DNA of 48,904 bases from Anaerolineae bacterium (GTDB lineage Bacteria > Chloroflexota > Anaerolineae > J036 > Brachytrichaceae), in NCBI GenBank assembly GCA_023511655.1, contig JAIMBB010000008.1:1-48904 (forward strand), in the 5' to 3' direction. Below the pieces are notes generated by a model, which was not told where the DNA came from, did no database searches, and saw nothing but the letters and a program-made list of their open reading frames with translations. Every line of letters begins with the position of its first letter. Positions within the stretch are counted from its first letter, which is position 1. The position numbers were made by a program, and so were the translations under genes. Below are positions 40,263 through 48,904 of the stretch, piece by piece.

Positions 40263-41030
40263 ATGTTCAACACGAACGGTGTGCTGGCCGTAATGGATCA
40301 CCACCTGACCATCAACTGGGACGATGGGCCGACCATGCACAGAATCGCCGCGCAGGTGCGCTACCACACGGCCGAAGCCGCCACCATCCGAACGATGCGC
40401 GTCAATGCCTCACAGCGCTACAGCGACGATCCGCTCTCGTTTGTGACGACCGGGGATGGGCTGCGCGCGGCGTGGATCTGGAAGGAGCGCGGGCCGGGCT
40501 GGACGGCTCAACTGGCCGTGACGAACGAAGGTGAAGACGACGTCTATCTGGATGCGCTGGATGTGATCCGCGTGGATTATGCCTTCGGTGGGCTGTTCAA
40601 CCTGGGTGCGCCGCCCGGCCTGTGGCAGGTGTCGCTGGAGGAGGTGAGTGGGTTGTTGTCTTCGCCGGCCCAGGAGGCTGGCGCCCCTATCCCGCCCGGC
40701 GCCTCGACCACATCGGAGAGGGAAGCGTGGTCACCCACTATCCCAGGCGGGTTCGTGCGCCGTCGCTGCCTGATCGTGCAGCCCACGGTGTCGAACCGCA
40801 CGCGGCCGCCGGCCGTGATGATCCGTGTCCTCGACGCGGATGCGATCCCCCAGGCGGCGCGCACCGAGATCCATCTGGAGGTGAGCGGGGAACGCTTCGA
40901 TCGGCTGACTGCGCGCTATCGCACCGAAGGGATGCTGCTGGGCACAGGCGCAAGCGTGGCCTCGCCAGAGTTTTGGATCGTCGCAGGGGACGATGCGGAG
41001 GAGTTGCGAGGGATGGAGATCCCAGGTTGA
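40263..41030 (+). CDS. Orphan N-terminal domain resembling GH36-type alpha-galactosidases
   Basis: A 255-residue beta-rich protein without a signal peptide. The text, such as VMDHHLTINWDDGPTMHRIA at the start, and YRTEGMLLGTGASVASPEFW near the end, resembles the beta-sandwich that precedes the catalytic barrel in GH36/melibiase-like enzymes. The frame stops right where a barrel should begin, and the 44 bp before the next gene hold none of it. It may be a truncated gene or a free-standing sugar-binding domain. The start at 40263 is chosen because the longer frame from 40053 overlaps the GH20 gene. The similarity is by eye and of moderate strength. Confidence 0.55.
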   Translation: MFNTNGVLAVMDHHLTINWDDGPTMHRIAAQVRYHTAEAATIRTMRVNASQRYSDDPLSFVTTGDGLRAAWIWKERGPGWTAQLAVTNEGEDDVYLDALDVIRVDYAFGGLFNLGAPPGLWQVSLEEVSGLLSSPAQEAGAPIPPGASTTSEREAWSPTIPGGFVRRRCLIVQPTVSNRTRPPAVMIRVLDADAIPQAARTEIHLEVSGERFDRLTARYRTEGMLLGTGASVASPEFWIVAGDDAEELRGMEIPG

Positions 41031-41074
41031 GGGTCGTAGATTGAGAAGGGTAGAGGGTAGACGGAAGAGGGAAG

Positions 41075-41761
41075 ATGTCCGATGATTTGCGATCGCTGAG
41101 GCGGAAGGCGAAGATCGTTCACGAAAAGTTGCTGGCCGCTTACGGCCAGCCGCAATGGACGCGCCTGGATGGAATAAGCGAGCTGGTGGCGACCATCCTC
41201 TCGCAAAACACCAACGACGGCAACCGCGACCTGGCTTATGCCCGCCTGCGCGCGCGCTTCCCCACCTGGGAAGCCGTGCGCGATGCGCCGGCGGAGGCGG
41301 TGATCGAAGCCATCCGCCCAGCCGGCCTGGCCAATCAAAAAGGACCGCGCATCCAATCAGCCCTGCGGCGCATCACCGAAGAACGCGGCGAGCTGAACAT
41401 TGACTTCCTGGCTCACTTGCCGGTGGAAGAAGCGCGCCAGTGGTTGCTGAGCATCAACGGCATCGGGCCGAAGACGGCGGCCATCGTGCTGTTATTCTGC
41501 TACGACAAACCGGTCTTCCCAGTGGATACGCACGTGCACCGCGTGACCGGCCGGCTGGGCTTGCGCGACCCGAAGATGAACGCCGACCAGACGCATGATC
41601 TGATGGATCGCCTCTGCCCGCCCGGCGCGCAGTTCGCCTTCCACATCAACCTGATCCGACACGGTCGCGAAGTCTGTCATGCGCGCAATCCCGAGTGCGA
41701 GCGATGCCCCCTGCAGCGAGAATGTGACCATTACCGAACCAACAAGCAGGCAGCGGTGTGA
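41075..41761 (+). CDS. nth: Endonuclease III homologue (iron-sulfur DNA glycosylase/AP lyase)
   Basis: A 228-residue base-excision repair enzyme acting on oxidised pyrimidines. The hairpin LLSINGIGPKTAAIVL carries the lyase Lys133, the catalytic Asp151 is in VDTHVHRVTGRLG, and the [4Fe-4S] ligands are Cys201, Cys208, Cys211 and Cys217 in the C-x6-C-x2-C-x5-C pattern. GAGGGAAG directly precedes the ATG. A hairpin-repeat element follows the gene. The symbol nth is used in the broad sense; a MutY or uracil-glycosylase role is less likely. Confidence 0.9.
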   Translation: MSDDLRSLRRKAKIVHEKLLAAYGQPQWTRLDGISELVATILSQNTNDGNRDLAYARLRARFPTWEAVRDAPAEAVIEAIRPAGLANQKGPRIQSALRRITEERGELNIDFLAHLPVEEARQWLLSINGIGPKTAAIVLLFCYDKPVFPVDTHVHRVTGRLGLRDPKMNADQTHDLMDRLCPPGAQFAFHINLIRHGREVCHARNPECERCPLQRECDHYRTNKQAAV

Positions 41762-41783
41762 TGTAGGAGCGTCCCCACGTCGC

Positions 41784-41831
41784 CATGCCGGCGACCGCAC
41801 CGTGCCGGCGACCACATAGGGTCGCCCCTAC
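41784..41831. repeat. Single inverted copy of the 20.7-kb hairpin repeat
   Basis: The segment running from CATGCCGGCGACC to GGGTCGCCCCTAC is the reverse complement of a large part of the ~110-bp unit at 20717-20986, with a few differences. It lies in the gap between nth and the ABC transporter operon and may act as a transcription terminator or mRNA end. Confidence 0.8.
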
Positions 41832-41865
41832 CAACGGGGGCGATATGCGAGGATCGCAATTGCAT

Positions 41866-41894
41866 TTGCATTTCCCCGTCCTCTCTCCTACTAT
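41866..41894 (+). promoter_or_regulatory. Promoter of the rhamnose-type ABC operon
   Basis: TTGCAT (41866-41871), a 17-bp spacer and TACTAT (41889-41894) form a well-spaced promoter. The -10 ends 10 nt before the ATG at 41905 and no Shine-Dalgarno sequence follows, so the first gene's mRNA would have a leader of only about 2-4 nt. A second TTGCAT lies 6 bp upstream. Confidence 0.65.
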
Positions 41895-41904
41895 TTGCAG
41901 CGCC

Positions 41905-43455
41905 ATGCTCGCGAGCCCGGATAAAGCGCCCGTGCTGGAGATGCACCACATCTCCAAGCGCTTCGATGCCACTCAGGCCCTCGACGACGTCTCGCTCACG
42001 CTTTACCCCGGCGAAGTGCATGCCCTGCTGGGCGAGAACGGCGCCGGCAAATCCACCCTCATCAAGATCATGACCGGCATCCATCAGCCTGACGCTGGCG
42101 AGATCGTGCTGGACGGCCAGCCGGTGCAGATCGCTAACGCCATGCAGGCACAACGGCTGGGCATCGCTGCCATCTACCAGGAGCCGATGATCTTCCCCGA
42201 CCTCAGCGTGGCCGAGAACATCTTCATCGGCCATGCGGAGCGCACGCCCTTCGTGAACTGGGGGCGCATCGTCCGCGAGGCAGAAGCCATCCTCGGCCGG
42301 CTCGACGTCAAGCTGGATGTGCGCATGCCCGCCCGTGGCCTCACCCTGGCTGCTCAGCAGGCCGTGGAAATCGCCAAGGCCATCTCGTTGCAGGTGCGCG
42401 TGCTGATCATGGACGAACCGACTGCGTCGCTTTCGGCGCACGAGGTCGAACAGCTCTTCCGACTGGTGGACGCACTGCGCCGGCAGGGCGTGGCGATTCT
42501 GTTCATCAGTCACCGGCTGGATGAGGTCTTCGCCATCGCCGACCGCGTGACGGTGTTCCGCGACGGCCGCTGGATCTCCACCCGGCTCCGCAGCGAGGTC
42601 ACGCCCGAGGGCGCCATCCGCGACATGGTGGGCCGCGAGATCGGTGACTTCTTTGCCAAGACGCCCGCGGCGCAACGCGGCGAGAGCTTGCTTTCGGTGC
42701 GCGGCTTGAGCAAACGCGGCGTCTTCTCCGACATCAGCTTCGACGTGCACCGCGGCGAAGTGCTGGGGTTCGCCGGGCTGGTCGGCGCGCGGCGGACCGA
42801 TGTCGGGCTGGCTTTGTTTGGCATTGAGCCGGCCGATTCCGGCGAGATCGTCTTCGAGGGTCGCCCATGCACCATCCGCTCGCCGGAGCAAGCCATGCGC
42901 CTGGGCATCGCCTACGTCAGCGAAGATCGCCGCCAGCTCGGGCTGAGCCTGCCGCAATCCATCACTGCCAACATCACCCTGCCTTTGTTGCGTCGCTATG
43001 CCGCGGCGTTCGGCCTGCTCGACTTCAAGGCTGAGGAGCAGACCGCCGAGCGCTACAAACAACAACTCGCCATCCGCGCGCCGAACGTGCAGGTCGAGGT
43101 GGGCAAGCTCAGCGGCGGCAACCAGCAAAAGGTGATGCTGGCCAAGTGGCTGAACACCGCGCCCAAACTGCTCATCCTGGACGAGCCAACGCGCGGGATA
43201 GACGTGGGCGCCAAGGCCGAGGTACATCACATCATCAACGCGCTGGCTCAACAGGGCATCGGCATCATCATGATCTCTTCGGACTTGCCCGAGGTGCTGG
43301 GCATGAGCGACCGCGTGCTGGTCATGCGCGAAGGCCGGCAGATGGGTGTCTTCGACCGCGCCCAGGCGACGCAGGAGCGCATCATGGCGGCGGCGATCGG
43401 CGGAGCCATCCCTGATTCACCGGCTCCCCGTGCCGATGGGGAGGGGATGGCATGA
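41905..43455 (+). CDS. Sugar ABC transporter ATP-binding protein (RbsA/RhaT-like, tandem ATPase)
   Basis: A 516-residue protein with two fused ABC domains, as in the ribose/rhamnose/autoinducer-2 importer class. Domain 1 has Walker [10 protein letters not shown] and signature [16 protein letters not shown] with Walker [11 protein letters not shown]. Domain 2 has a degenerate Walker A (GLVGARRTD), signature [10 protein letters not shown] and Walker [14 protein letters not shown]. The start at 41905 matches family N-termini; a longer frame to 41785 overlaps the promoter. It heads the ABC operon, and its stop overlaps the start of the next permease (ATGA). Confidence 0.93.
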   Translation: MLASPDKAPVLEMHHISKRFDATQALDDVSLTLYPGEVHALLGENGAGKSTLIKIMTGIHQPDAGEIVLDGQPVQIANAMQAQRLGIAAIYQEPMIFPDLSVAENIFIGHAERTPFVNWGRIVREAEAILGRLDVKLDVRMPARGLTLAAQQAVEIAKAISLQVRVLIMDEPTASLSAHEVEQLFRLVDALRRQGVAILFISHRLDEVFAIADRVTVFRDGRWISTRLRSEVTPEGAIRDMVGREIGDFFAKTPAAQRGESLLSVRGLSKRGVFSDISFDVHRGEVLGFAGLVGARRTDVGLALFGIEPADSGEIVFEGRPCTIRSPEQAMRLGIAYVSEDRRQLGLSLPQSITANITLPLLRRYAAAFGLLDFKAEEQTAERYKQQLAIRAPNVQVEVGKLSGGNQQKVMLAKWLNTAPKLLILDEPTRGIDVGAKAEVHHIINALAQQGIGIIMISSDLPEVLGMSDRVLVMREGRQMGVFDRAQATQERIMAAAIGGAIPDSPAPRADGEGMA

Positions 43456-44483
43456 AGGCCATCACGCGCGCCATCCGGCCCGAACAACTGCGCGAGATCA
43501 CGCTGGCTGCGTTGATCGTCGTGGTGGTGTTGTTCTTCAGCTCACAAATCCAGGGCTACTTCAGCGGGCGCACCTTCAACCGGGTGACCGCCAGCGTGGC
43601 GATCATCGCCGTAGTCGCGGTCGGGCAAACCCTGGTCGTGTTGACGCGCAACATTGACCTTTCGGTCGGCTCGATCGTCGGGTTCAGCGCCTACTTCGTC
43701 GGCACCCAACTGGCCAACGACAACACGCTTTCGCCGGCGTTCGCCATCGCGCTGGCCATCGGCCTGGGTGCGCTGATGGGCGCGATCAACGGCGCGCTGG
43801 TGGCCTACGGCCGCGTGCCGGCGATCATCGTCACGCTGGGCACCCTGGCCATCTATCGCACCATCCTGGTGGACATGTCGGGAGCGAAGACGGTCGTCGT
43901 GGATGCCCTGCCGCAATGGTTGAAGGACCTGCCGCGCACCAACCTGATCCAGATCGGCGAGCTGGACATCCGGCTGATGTTCGGGCTGGCGGTGTTCGTC
44001 GTCCTGGTGTTCCAACTGGTGCTGGTGTATCTGCGCTTCGGCCGTCGGCTGTACGCCATCGGATCCAATCCCGAAGCGGCACGCAACGCCGGCCTGCCCA
44101 CCCAGCGCATCGTGTTCAGCGCGTTCGTGCTGTGCGGCGCGCTGGCCGGCCTGGCCGGGTTCATGTTCCTGGCCCGCTTCGGCACGATCACCGTAGTAGC
44201 CGGCCAGGGGATGGAACTGCAATCGGTTGCTGCGGTGGTGGTCGGCGGGGTGAACATCTTCGGCGGCAGCGGCAGCATGATCGGCGCTTTTCTGGGCGCA
44301 ACGCTGATTGATCTGTTGGAACAGAGCCTGATCCGCTGGCTGCGGGTGAGCGAATTCTGGCGCGATGCCCTGTTGGGCTTGCTCATCCTGCTGGCCGTCG
44401 CCAGCGATGCCGTCATCCTCAACCGCTTGCGCCGGATTTGGGCGCAGGATGGCGTGAGCGTGCAGGGCAAACCGGTCGAGTGA
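43452..44483 (+). CDS. Sugar ABC transporter permease 1 (RbsC/RhaP-like)
   Basis: A 343-residue inner-membrane protein with about 9-10 hydrophobic segments of the RbsC/AraH/RhaP class. Family text includes [17 protein letters not shown] near the N-terminus, the EAA-like loop [16 protein letters not shown], and [21 protein letters not shown] in the second half. It would form the import pore with the second permease. It is translationally coupled to the ATPase gene. Confidence 0.92.
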   Translation: MKAITRAIRPEQLREITLAALIVVVVLFFSSQIQGYFSGRTFNRVTASVAIIAVVAVGQTLVVLTRNIDLSVGSIVGFSAYFVGTQLANDNTLSPAFAIALAIGLGALMGAINGALVAYGRVPAIIVTLGTLAIYRTILVDMSGAKTVVVDALPQWLKDLPRTNLIQIGELDIRLMFGLAVFVVLVFQLVLVYLRFGRRLYAIGSNPEAARNAGLPTQRIVFSAFVLCGALAGLAGFMFLARFGTITVVAGQGMELQSVAAVVVGGVNIFGGSGSMIGAFLGATLIDLLEQSLIRWLRVSEFWRDALLGLLILLAVASDAVILNRLRRIWAQDGVSVQGKPVE

Positions 44484-44502
44484 ACGCACGGAGAGACCCA
44501 TC

Positions 44503-45519
44503 ATGTTTCATCTGCCATCCGCACTCCGGCGCTGGGAAACATTGTTGTTGGCCATCCTCGCGGTGGTTGTGTTGTTCAACGTCACGCGTTCTCCCTTCTA
44601 CCTGCGCATAGATAACCTGGTCAACGTCTTCGAATTGTCCATCGAAAAGATCATCGTCGCGCTGGTGATGACCTTCATCATCATCAATGGCGAAATTGAC
44701 CTATCGGTGGCGTCGGTGATGGGGTTGGCGGCGTGCGTCGTCGCCCGGCTGCATGCCGATGGCGTGGCGATGCCGCTGGCGGTGCTGGTGGCGTTGACGG
44801 TTGGGCTGCTCTGCGGTGCCTTCAACGGCTTCTGGATCGCCTATGTCGGCCTGCCCTCATTGGCGGTGACGCTGGCCGGGCTGATCGGCTATCGTGGCGC
44901 GGCGCGCATCTTGCTGGAGGACAAATCCATCGGCAACTTCCCCGAATGGTTCAACGCGCTCGGCCAGCGCCCCTTAGTCGGCCCGTTCCCCCTCGCGCTG
45001 ATCGTCTTCTTCGTCATGCTGATCGCTGCAGCGATCATCCTGCAGCGCACGGCGTTCGGCCGCTACGTATACGTCATCGGCAACAACAAAGAGGTCGCGC
45101 GCTACGCCGGCATTCGCGTCAAGCAGGTGAAGATGCGCCTGTTCATGGCGTCGGGGCTGATTGCGGCGCTGGCCGGCGTCTTGCTTGCCGCGCGATTGGG
45201 GGCAGTGCGCGGCAATACCGCCGAGGGCTTCGAACTCGACATCATCACCATGGTGCTGCTGGGCGGTGTGAGCATCTTCGGCGGCAGCGGCACGCTCACC
45301 GGCGTGGCGCTCTCGATCCTGATCATCCTGAACTTGCGCAACGGCATGTCTCTGGCCAATATCACCGGCAATACACAGACCGGCGTGATCGGTGCGCTGT
45401 TGATCCTGTCGGTGCTTGTGCCCAATCTGGTTGGCCGGTTGCGCGCCTTGCGCAGCCGCATGCGGCCGGCAACCACGGGGCCAACGCCTCAACCTGCGCA
45501 GGAGGTGGAGATAAGTTGA
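44503..45519 (+). CDS. Sugar ABC transporter permease 2 (RbsC/RhaQ-like)
   Basis: A 338-residue paralogue of the first permease with the same features: [32 protein letters not shown] and [18 protein letters not shown]. The two permeases with one double ATPase and one binding protein fit the RhaPQST pattern, rather than a homodimeric RbsC. It starts 19 bp after the first permease. Confidence 0.92.
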   Translation: MFHLPSALRRWETLLLAILAVVVLFNVTRSPFYLRIDNLVNVFELSIEKIIVALVMTFIIINGEIDLSVASVMGLAACVVARLHADGVAMPLAVLVALTVGLLCGAFNGFWIAYVGLPSLAVTLAGLIGYRGAARILLEDKSIGNFPEWFNALGQRPLVGPFPLALIVFFVMLIAAAIILQRTAFGRYVYVIGNNKEVARYAGIRVKQVKMRLFMASGLIAALAGVLLAARLGAVRGNTAEGFELDIITMVLLGGVSIFGGSGTLTGVALSILIILNLRNGMSLANITGNTQTGVIGALLILSVLVPNLVGRLRALRSRMRPATTGPTPQPAQEVEIS

Positions 45520-45537
45520 ACGAGGTGTTCGCGTATG

Positions 45538-45582
45538 TCCGGAGCGCAATGCCCAGATGATGCCCGTCGGGCGGCCTCCGGA
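45538..45582 (+). promoter_or_regulatory. Intercistronic hairpin before the binding-protein gene
   Basis: The RNA can fold into a stem TCCGGAG (45538-45544) with CTCCGGA (45576-45582), with a second small stem GCCC-GGGC inside. No T-tract follows. Such hairpins between permease and binding-protein genes commonly stabilise the binding-protein part of the transcript, allowing it to be made in excess. Confidence 0.5.
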
Positions 45583-45635
45583 AACTCCAGGTCATTTGCC
45601 CTGATGCATGAAGTTGAAGTTAAGGAGGAAGTCAA

Positions 45636-46763
45636 ATGATTCGTCTGCACAAACCCATCGCTAGTTTGATCGTCGCCAGTTTGCTGCTCGGCGCGTGCGC
45701 AGCGCCGGTCGCCGCGCCGCAAGCGCCGGCCGCGCCTGCCGCCACCGAGCCACCTGCCGCGCCGGCAGCTACACAGGCGCCTGCTGCGCCGTCCGGCGAG
45801 GTGGTGAAGGCCGAACCCGGCAAAGCCGTGAAGATGGTGCTGTTGCCGAAGTTCCTGGGCATCGCCGTGTTCGACCAGGCCAACCAGGGCGCGCAGGAAG
45901 CCCACAAGGAGCTGGGCAACCCCGAGAAGCTGGAATTTCTCGGCCCGACGCCGGAGAACAGCGTGGCCGGCCAGATCGAGATCGTCACCACCGCGGCCAC
46001 CCAGGGAGTCAACGCCGTCATGCTCTCCAACAACGCCGGCGATCAGATTGTGCCGGCGGTCAAGAAGGCGGTCGAGGCGGGGACCAAGGTGGTCACCTGG
46101 GACTCGCCGATTCCGTCTGCGGAGGGCGAGTCGGTGTTTGTTGCGCAGGTGGACTTCAACGAGACCGGCAAGGTGATGGCGGACATGGCGTTGAGCATCC
46201 TGGGGGCGGATGGGGGCAAGTTTGCGGTGCTGTCTGCCTCGCCGGACGCTGCGAACCAGAATGCCTGGATAGCGGCGATGAAGGAAGCCCTGAAGGATCC
46301 GAAGTATGCCAAGCTGGAGCTGCTGGACGTGGTGTATGGCAACGACCAGTCTGAGGAGAGCTACAAGCAGGCGCTGGCGCTGGTGGACAAGTATCCGGAC
46401 ATGGAGCTGATCATGGCGCCGACCACGGTAGGCATAGCGGCGGCTGCCAAGGCCATGACGGACGAGGGATTGTGTGACAAGGTGAAGGTGAGCGGCCTGG
46501 GTCTGCCGGCGGAGATGGTCGAATACACCAAGAGCGGCTGCGCTCCCGAGTTCGCCCTATGGAGCTTCGTGGATCTCGGTTATCTCACCTACTATCTGAC
46601 ATACCTGTTGGCCACAAATCAGATCGAGGCGAAGGAAGGCGTGAAGTTCAAGGCCGGGCGGATGGGCGAATACACGATCACCAAAGACCCCACCCGCGAA
46701 AAAGGCCTGCGCGTGCTGATGGGCCCGTTCACGGTCTACAACAAGGACAACGTGGACAAGTGA
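45636..46763 (+). CDS. Rhamnose-type ABC transporter substrate-binding lipoprotein (RhaS-like)
   Basis: A 375-residue extracellular sugar-binding protein. The lipobox gives lipidated Cys21 (LLLGACAAP), followed by an Ala/Pro-rich linker to about residue 53. The periplasmic-binding type I fold begins [20 protein letters not shown] and includes [16 protein letters not shown] and [22 protein letters not shown], matching the RhaS family. AAGGAGGA lies 7 nt before the ATG. An L-rhamnose-like 6-deoxyhexose is the likely substrate; autoinducer-2 or other sugars are alternatives. Confidence 0.88.
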   Translation: MIRLHKPIASLIVASLLLGACAAPVAAPQAPAAPAATEPPAAPAATQAPAAPSGEVVKAEPGKAVKMVLLPKFLGIAVFDQANQGAQEAHKELGNPEKLEFLGPTPENSVAGQIEIVTTAATQGVNAVMLSNNAGDQIVPAVKKAVEAGTKVVTWDSPIPSAEGESVFVAQVDFNETGKVMADMALSILGADGGKFAVLSASPDAANQNAWIAAMKEALKDPKYAKLELLDVVYGNDQSEESYKQALALVDKYPDMELIMAPTTVGIAAAAKAMTDEGLCDKVKVSGLGLPAEMVEYTKSGCAPEFALWSFVDLGYLTYYLTYLLATNQIEAKEGVKFKAGRMGEYTITKDPTREKGLRVLMGPFTVYNKDNVDK

Positions 46764-46803
46764 GCTTAGTGCGCGGCTCGCGGATCGCGCAATCGGTTCA
46801 ACC

Positions 46804-47907
46804 ATGGGAATGTCTCGAACGAAGGTGCGCCTCGGTTTCATCGGCGCAGGGTGGTGGGCCACAGAGTACCAGATGCCGTGGTTCGCCGCCTGCGCCGATG
46901 TGGAGCTGGTGAGCGTGTGCCGGCTGGGCGAAGCCGAACTGCGCCTGGTGCGTGATCGCTTTGGCTTTCGCCACGCCACACAGGACTATCGCGAGCTGCT
47001 CGCGCAAGACCTCGACGCAGTCATCGTGTCGTCGCCTCACGTGATGCACTATGAGCATGCGCGCGCTGCGCTGGAGGCCGGCCGGCACGTGATGGTCGAG
47101 AAGCCGATGTGCACGCGCGCCCGCGACGCGCGTGCGCTGGCCGCGCTGGCGCAGGCCAGGGGCCTGCACCTTCTCGTTCCGCAGGGCTGGAACTTCGCGC
47201 CGTATGTGCGCGCCGCCCGCGCGCTGCTTCGCCAACCGCCCGAAACACAACTCGGCATCGGCGAGGTGCGACATATCGTGTGCCAGATGGCCAGCGCGCT
47301 GGGCGACCTGATGGCCGGGCGGCCGATGATCGAGACCGAAGGACAGACCTTTCGGCCGCCCGCCTCAACCTGGGCCGACCCGGCGCGGGCTGGCGGCTAT
47401 GGCTGGGGGCAACTGGTGCATGCTTTGGGGGTGATGTTTGCCCTGGCCGACGTCCAGCCTGCAACGGTGTTCGCGCGCATGGGGCGTTCGCCCTCCGGGG
47501 CCGATTACTACGATGCGATTACAGCGACGTTCACCAACGGGGCGACGGCCGCCATCAGCGGCAGCGCCACCGTCCCCAAACCCGGCGGGGCGCGTCACGA
47601 CCGCAGCAAGGGTTACCAGATTGACCTCCGCATCTTCGGCACCCAGGGCATGCTGCTGCTGGACATCGAGCGAGAGCGCCTGGAGATCCGGCGCGACGAC
47701 GGCCGCGACACCCTGATCCCCATGCAACCCGGAGATGGAGACTACCCGGCCAGTGCACCGTGGCAGGCATTCGTGGATCTGGTCTTGGGCCGCACCGACG
47801 ATAACCCGATGGACGCGGCGCTGGGGGTGAAGACGGTCGAGCTGTTGGAGGCGGCCTATCGGTCGGCGGATGAAAACGGGCACCCTGTGCCGATAGACAG
47901 TCTCTGA
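46804..47907 (+). CDS. Gfo/Idh/MocA-family oxidoreductase
   Basis: A 367-residue NAD(P)-dependent sugar dehydrogenase. The Rossmann motif FIGAGWWATEYQMPW is near residue 12, and the family's EKPMCTRARDARAL segment follows at about residue 100, with the lysine of EKP as the usual catalytic residue. The C-terminal domain has the family beta sheet. It follows the binding-protein gene by 40 bp and is likely to oxidise or epimerise the imported sugar or an inositol-like compound; the exact substrate is unknown. Confidence 0.9.
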   Translation: MGMSRTKVRLGFIGAGWWATEYQMPWFAACADVELVSVCRLGEAELRLVRDRFGFRHATQDYRELLAQDLDAVIVSSPHVMHYEHARAALEAGRHVMVEKPMCTRARDARALAALAQARGLHLLVPQGWNFAPYVRAARALLRQPPETQLGIGEVRHIVCQMASALGDLMAGRPMIETEGQTFRPPASTWADPARAGGYGWGQLVHALGVMFALADVQPATVFARMGRSPSGADYYDAITATFTNGATAAISGSATVPKPGGARHDRSKGYQIDLRIFGTQGMLLLDIERERLEIRRDDGRDTLIPMQPGDGDYPASAPWQAFVDLVLGRTDDNPMDAALGVKTVELLEAAYRSADENGHPVPIDSL

Positions 47908-47951
47908 CCTTGCAGGTGCCAGGCGCCGCAGTCCGCCCTCATGCCTTTCGG

Positions 47952-48779
47952 ATGAACACCCTTATGCGACTCACCCTCACCAGCTGGTCCTTCCCCCGTT
48001 GTACGCTGCAAGAGGCAGCCGGCATCGCCCGCGCACTCGGATTCGAGGCGATGGACGTCGGCGCATATCCCGGCGGTCACCTCGACCGCGATGCTATCTT
48101 ACAGGGCGACGCGCGCGAGGTCGAGCGCGTCAGGTCGCTCGGCCTGGCGATCAGCAACGTGTACTACACGTTCGGTGCAGGCTTCGTCGAACGCGCCTTG
48201 AATTCGCCCGACGCAGAAATCCGCCGCAGGAATTGCGCGGACTTCCGGCGGGTGGTGGAGTTCTGCGCGGCGGTGGCTTGTCCGTCGGTGATGCTGCTGC
48301 CCGGCGTGCTGCATGCCGGCATGAGCCGACACGATGCGCTGCAACGCTGCATCGAGGCCAGCCATGAGCTGCTGGACATCAGCCGGCCGGCCGGGGTGAG
48401 CATCGCCATCGAGCCGCACGTGATGGGCTTGCTGGAGTCACCCCGCGAGGCGCTAAAGGTCGTCGAGTCCGTGCCGGGGCTGAAACTGGCCCTGGACTAC
48501 GCTCACTTCGTGACGCTCGGTTATACCCAGGCCGAGGTTGACCCGCTGTGCGGCTTCGCTGCGCACGTACACCTGCGCCAGGCCAAACCGGGTTACCTGC
48601 AAACGCGCCTGGAGCATGGCACGCTCAACTTTCCGGCGATGCTGGACGCCCTGGGCCAGGCGGCCTATACCGGCTATCTGGCCGTCGAGTACGTCCATCA
48701 GGATTACCTGCAGACTGACAACGTAGACGTGATCAGCGAGACGGTGAAGATGCGCGATCTGGTGAGTCGCTGGTTGTGA
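47952..48779 (+). CDS. Sugar-phosphate isomerase/epimerase-like TIM-barrel protein
   Basis: A 275-residue protein of the AP-endonuclease-2/xylose-isomerase-like superfamily. The text RLTLTSWSFPRCTLQEAAGI at the start, VSIAIEPHVMGLLESP in the middle (metal-binding Glu) and LKLALDYAHFVTLG and AHVHLRQAKPG (Asp and His ligands) fit the family. The start may be 47952, 47964 or 47910. It is the last gene of the cluster and probably isomerises the product of the oxidoreductase. Confidence 0.85.
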   Translation: MNTLMRLTLTSWSFPRCTLQEAAGIARALGFEAMDVGAYPGGHLDRDAILQGDAREVERVRSLGLAISNVYYTFGAGFVERALNSPDAEIRRRNCADFRRVVEFCAAVACPSVMLLPGVLHAGMSRHDALQRCIEASHELLDISRPAGVSIAIEPHVMGLLESPREALKVVESVPGLKLALDYAHFVTLGYTQAEVDPLCGFAAHVHLRQAKPGYLQTRLEHGTLNFPAMLDALGQAAYTGYLAVEYVHQDYLQTDNVDVISETVKMRDLVSRWL

Positions 48780-48904
48780 CGAGATGGCCCTCGCCGCAGT
48801 TTCTGCTATAGCAGCGCGTCCGCTGCGGGGTGCGTTCACGCACGGGGGCAGTGACAACCTCCCGCAGGTTTTTGCTGGCTGTCACGACTTGGATGAGCAG
48901 CCTG
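48780..48904. other. Non-coding end of window
   Basis: No gene is visible in the last 125 bases. A short inverted repeat GTGACA...TGTCAC (48851 to about 48885) may be a weak hairpin but has no T-tract, so it is not called as a terminator. Confidence 0.4.

Noticed and set aside
48851-48885. Hairpin at the right edge as terminator
   Set aside because: Only 6-bp arms and no T-tract.

Overview
The window is about 49 kb of GC-rich, densely coding bacterial chromosome with no rRNA, tRNA, CRISPR array, intact insertion sequence or phage genes that I could find. The best guess for the host is a member of the Chloroflexota, probably Anaerolineae-like. The reasons are a fused transaldolase/glucose-6-phosphate isomerase, a topoisomerase I that begins with a DUF5679-type zinc ribbon, lipoproteins with long Pro/Ala/Thr linkers, a short-form 6-phosphogluconate dehydrogenase, and dispersed GTAGGGGCGACC-type palindromic repeats. 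This is inference from gene content; no 16S gene is present.

Layout. 0.1-3.0 kb: histidine degradation (hutI-hutH, minus strand). 3.2-10.0 kb: a plus-strand sugar-phosphate operon with rpiB, tal-pgi fusion, gnd, zwf and pgl, which covers the whole oxidative pentose phosphate branch plus links to glycolysis. 10.0-14.7 kb: an apiosidase-like glycosidase, an EEP-family hydrolase and formate-tetrahydrofolate ligase (fhs). 15.0-15.7 kb: a decayed alkaline phosphatase. 15.8-19.7 kb: an operon-like set of anion permease, beta-RFAP-synthase-like GHMP protein and non-pyrrolysine MttB-family methyltransferase. 19.7-21.0 kb: an island with a PIN toxin/antitoxin pair and a tandem hairpin repeat, flanked by two copies of the 3' end of a neighbouring sbcD-like nuclease gene. 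21.0-24.4 kb: sbcD-like nuclease, SH3 lipoprotein, and rpmG/rpsR. 24.6-31.7 kb: MFS exporter, secreted esterase-like protein, DUF1330, lysine 2,3-aminomutase translationally coupled to a membrane-anchored DsbA-like protein, GNAT acetyltransferase, small lipoprotein and a PH-like membrane protein. 31.7-38.2 kb: topA, glycosyltransferase, HAD phosphatase, HhH-GPD glycosylase and an M29-like peptidase. 38.3-41.8 kb: GH20 hexosaminidase, an orphan GH36-type N-terminal domain and an endonuclease III homologue. 41.9-48.8 kb: a rhamnose-type ABC importer (ATPase, two permeases, binding protein) followed by a Gfo/Idh/MocA oxidoreductase and a sugar-phosphate isomerase/epimerase-like TIM barrel.

Together the genes suggest a heterotroph living on plant or cell-wall sugars and amino acids, feeding the pentose phosphate pathway. 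Several genes have a good -10 hexamer only 6-11 nt before the start codon and no Shine-Dalgarno sequence, so leaderless or nearly leaderless mRNAs look common. The least explained parts are the permease/GHMP/MttB set, the displaced sbcD 3' end around the toxin-antitoxin island, the M29-like protein that appears to lack metal ligands, and the histone-like basic tail on the transaldolase/isomerase fusion.
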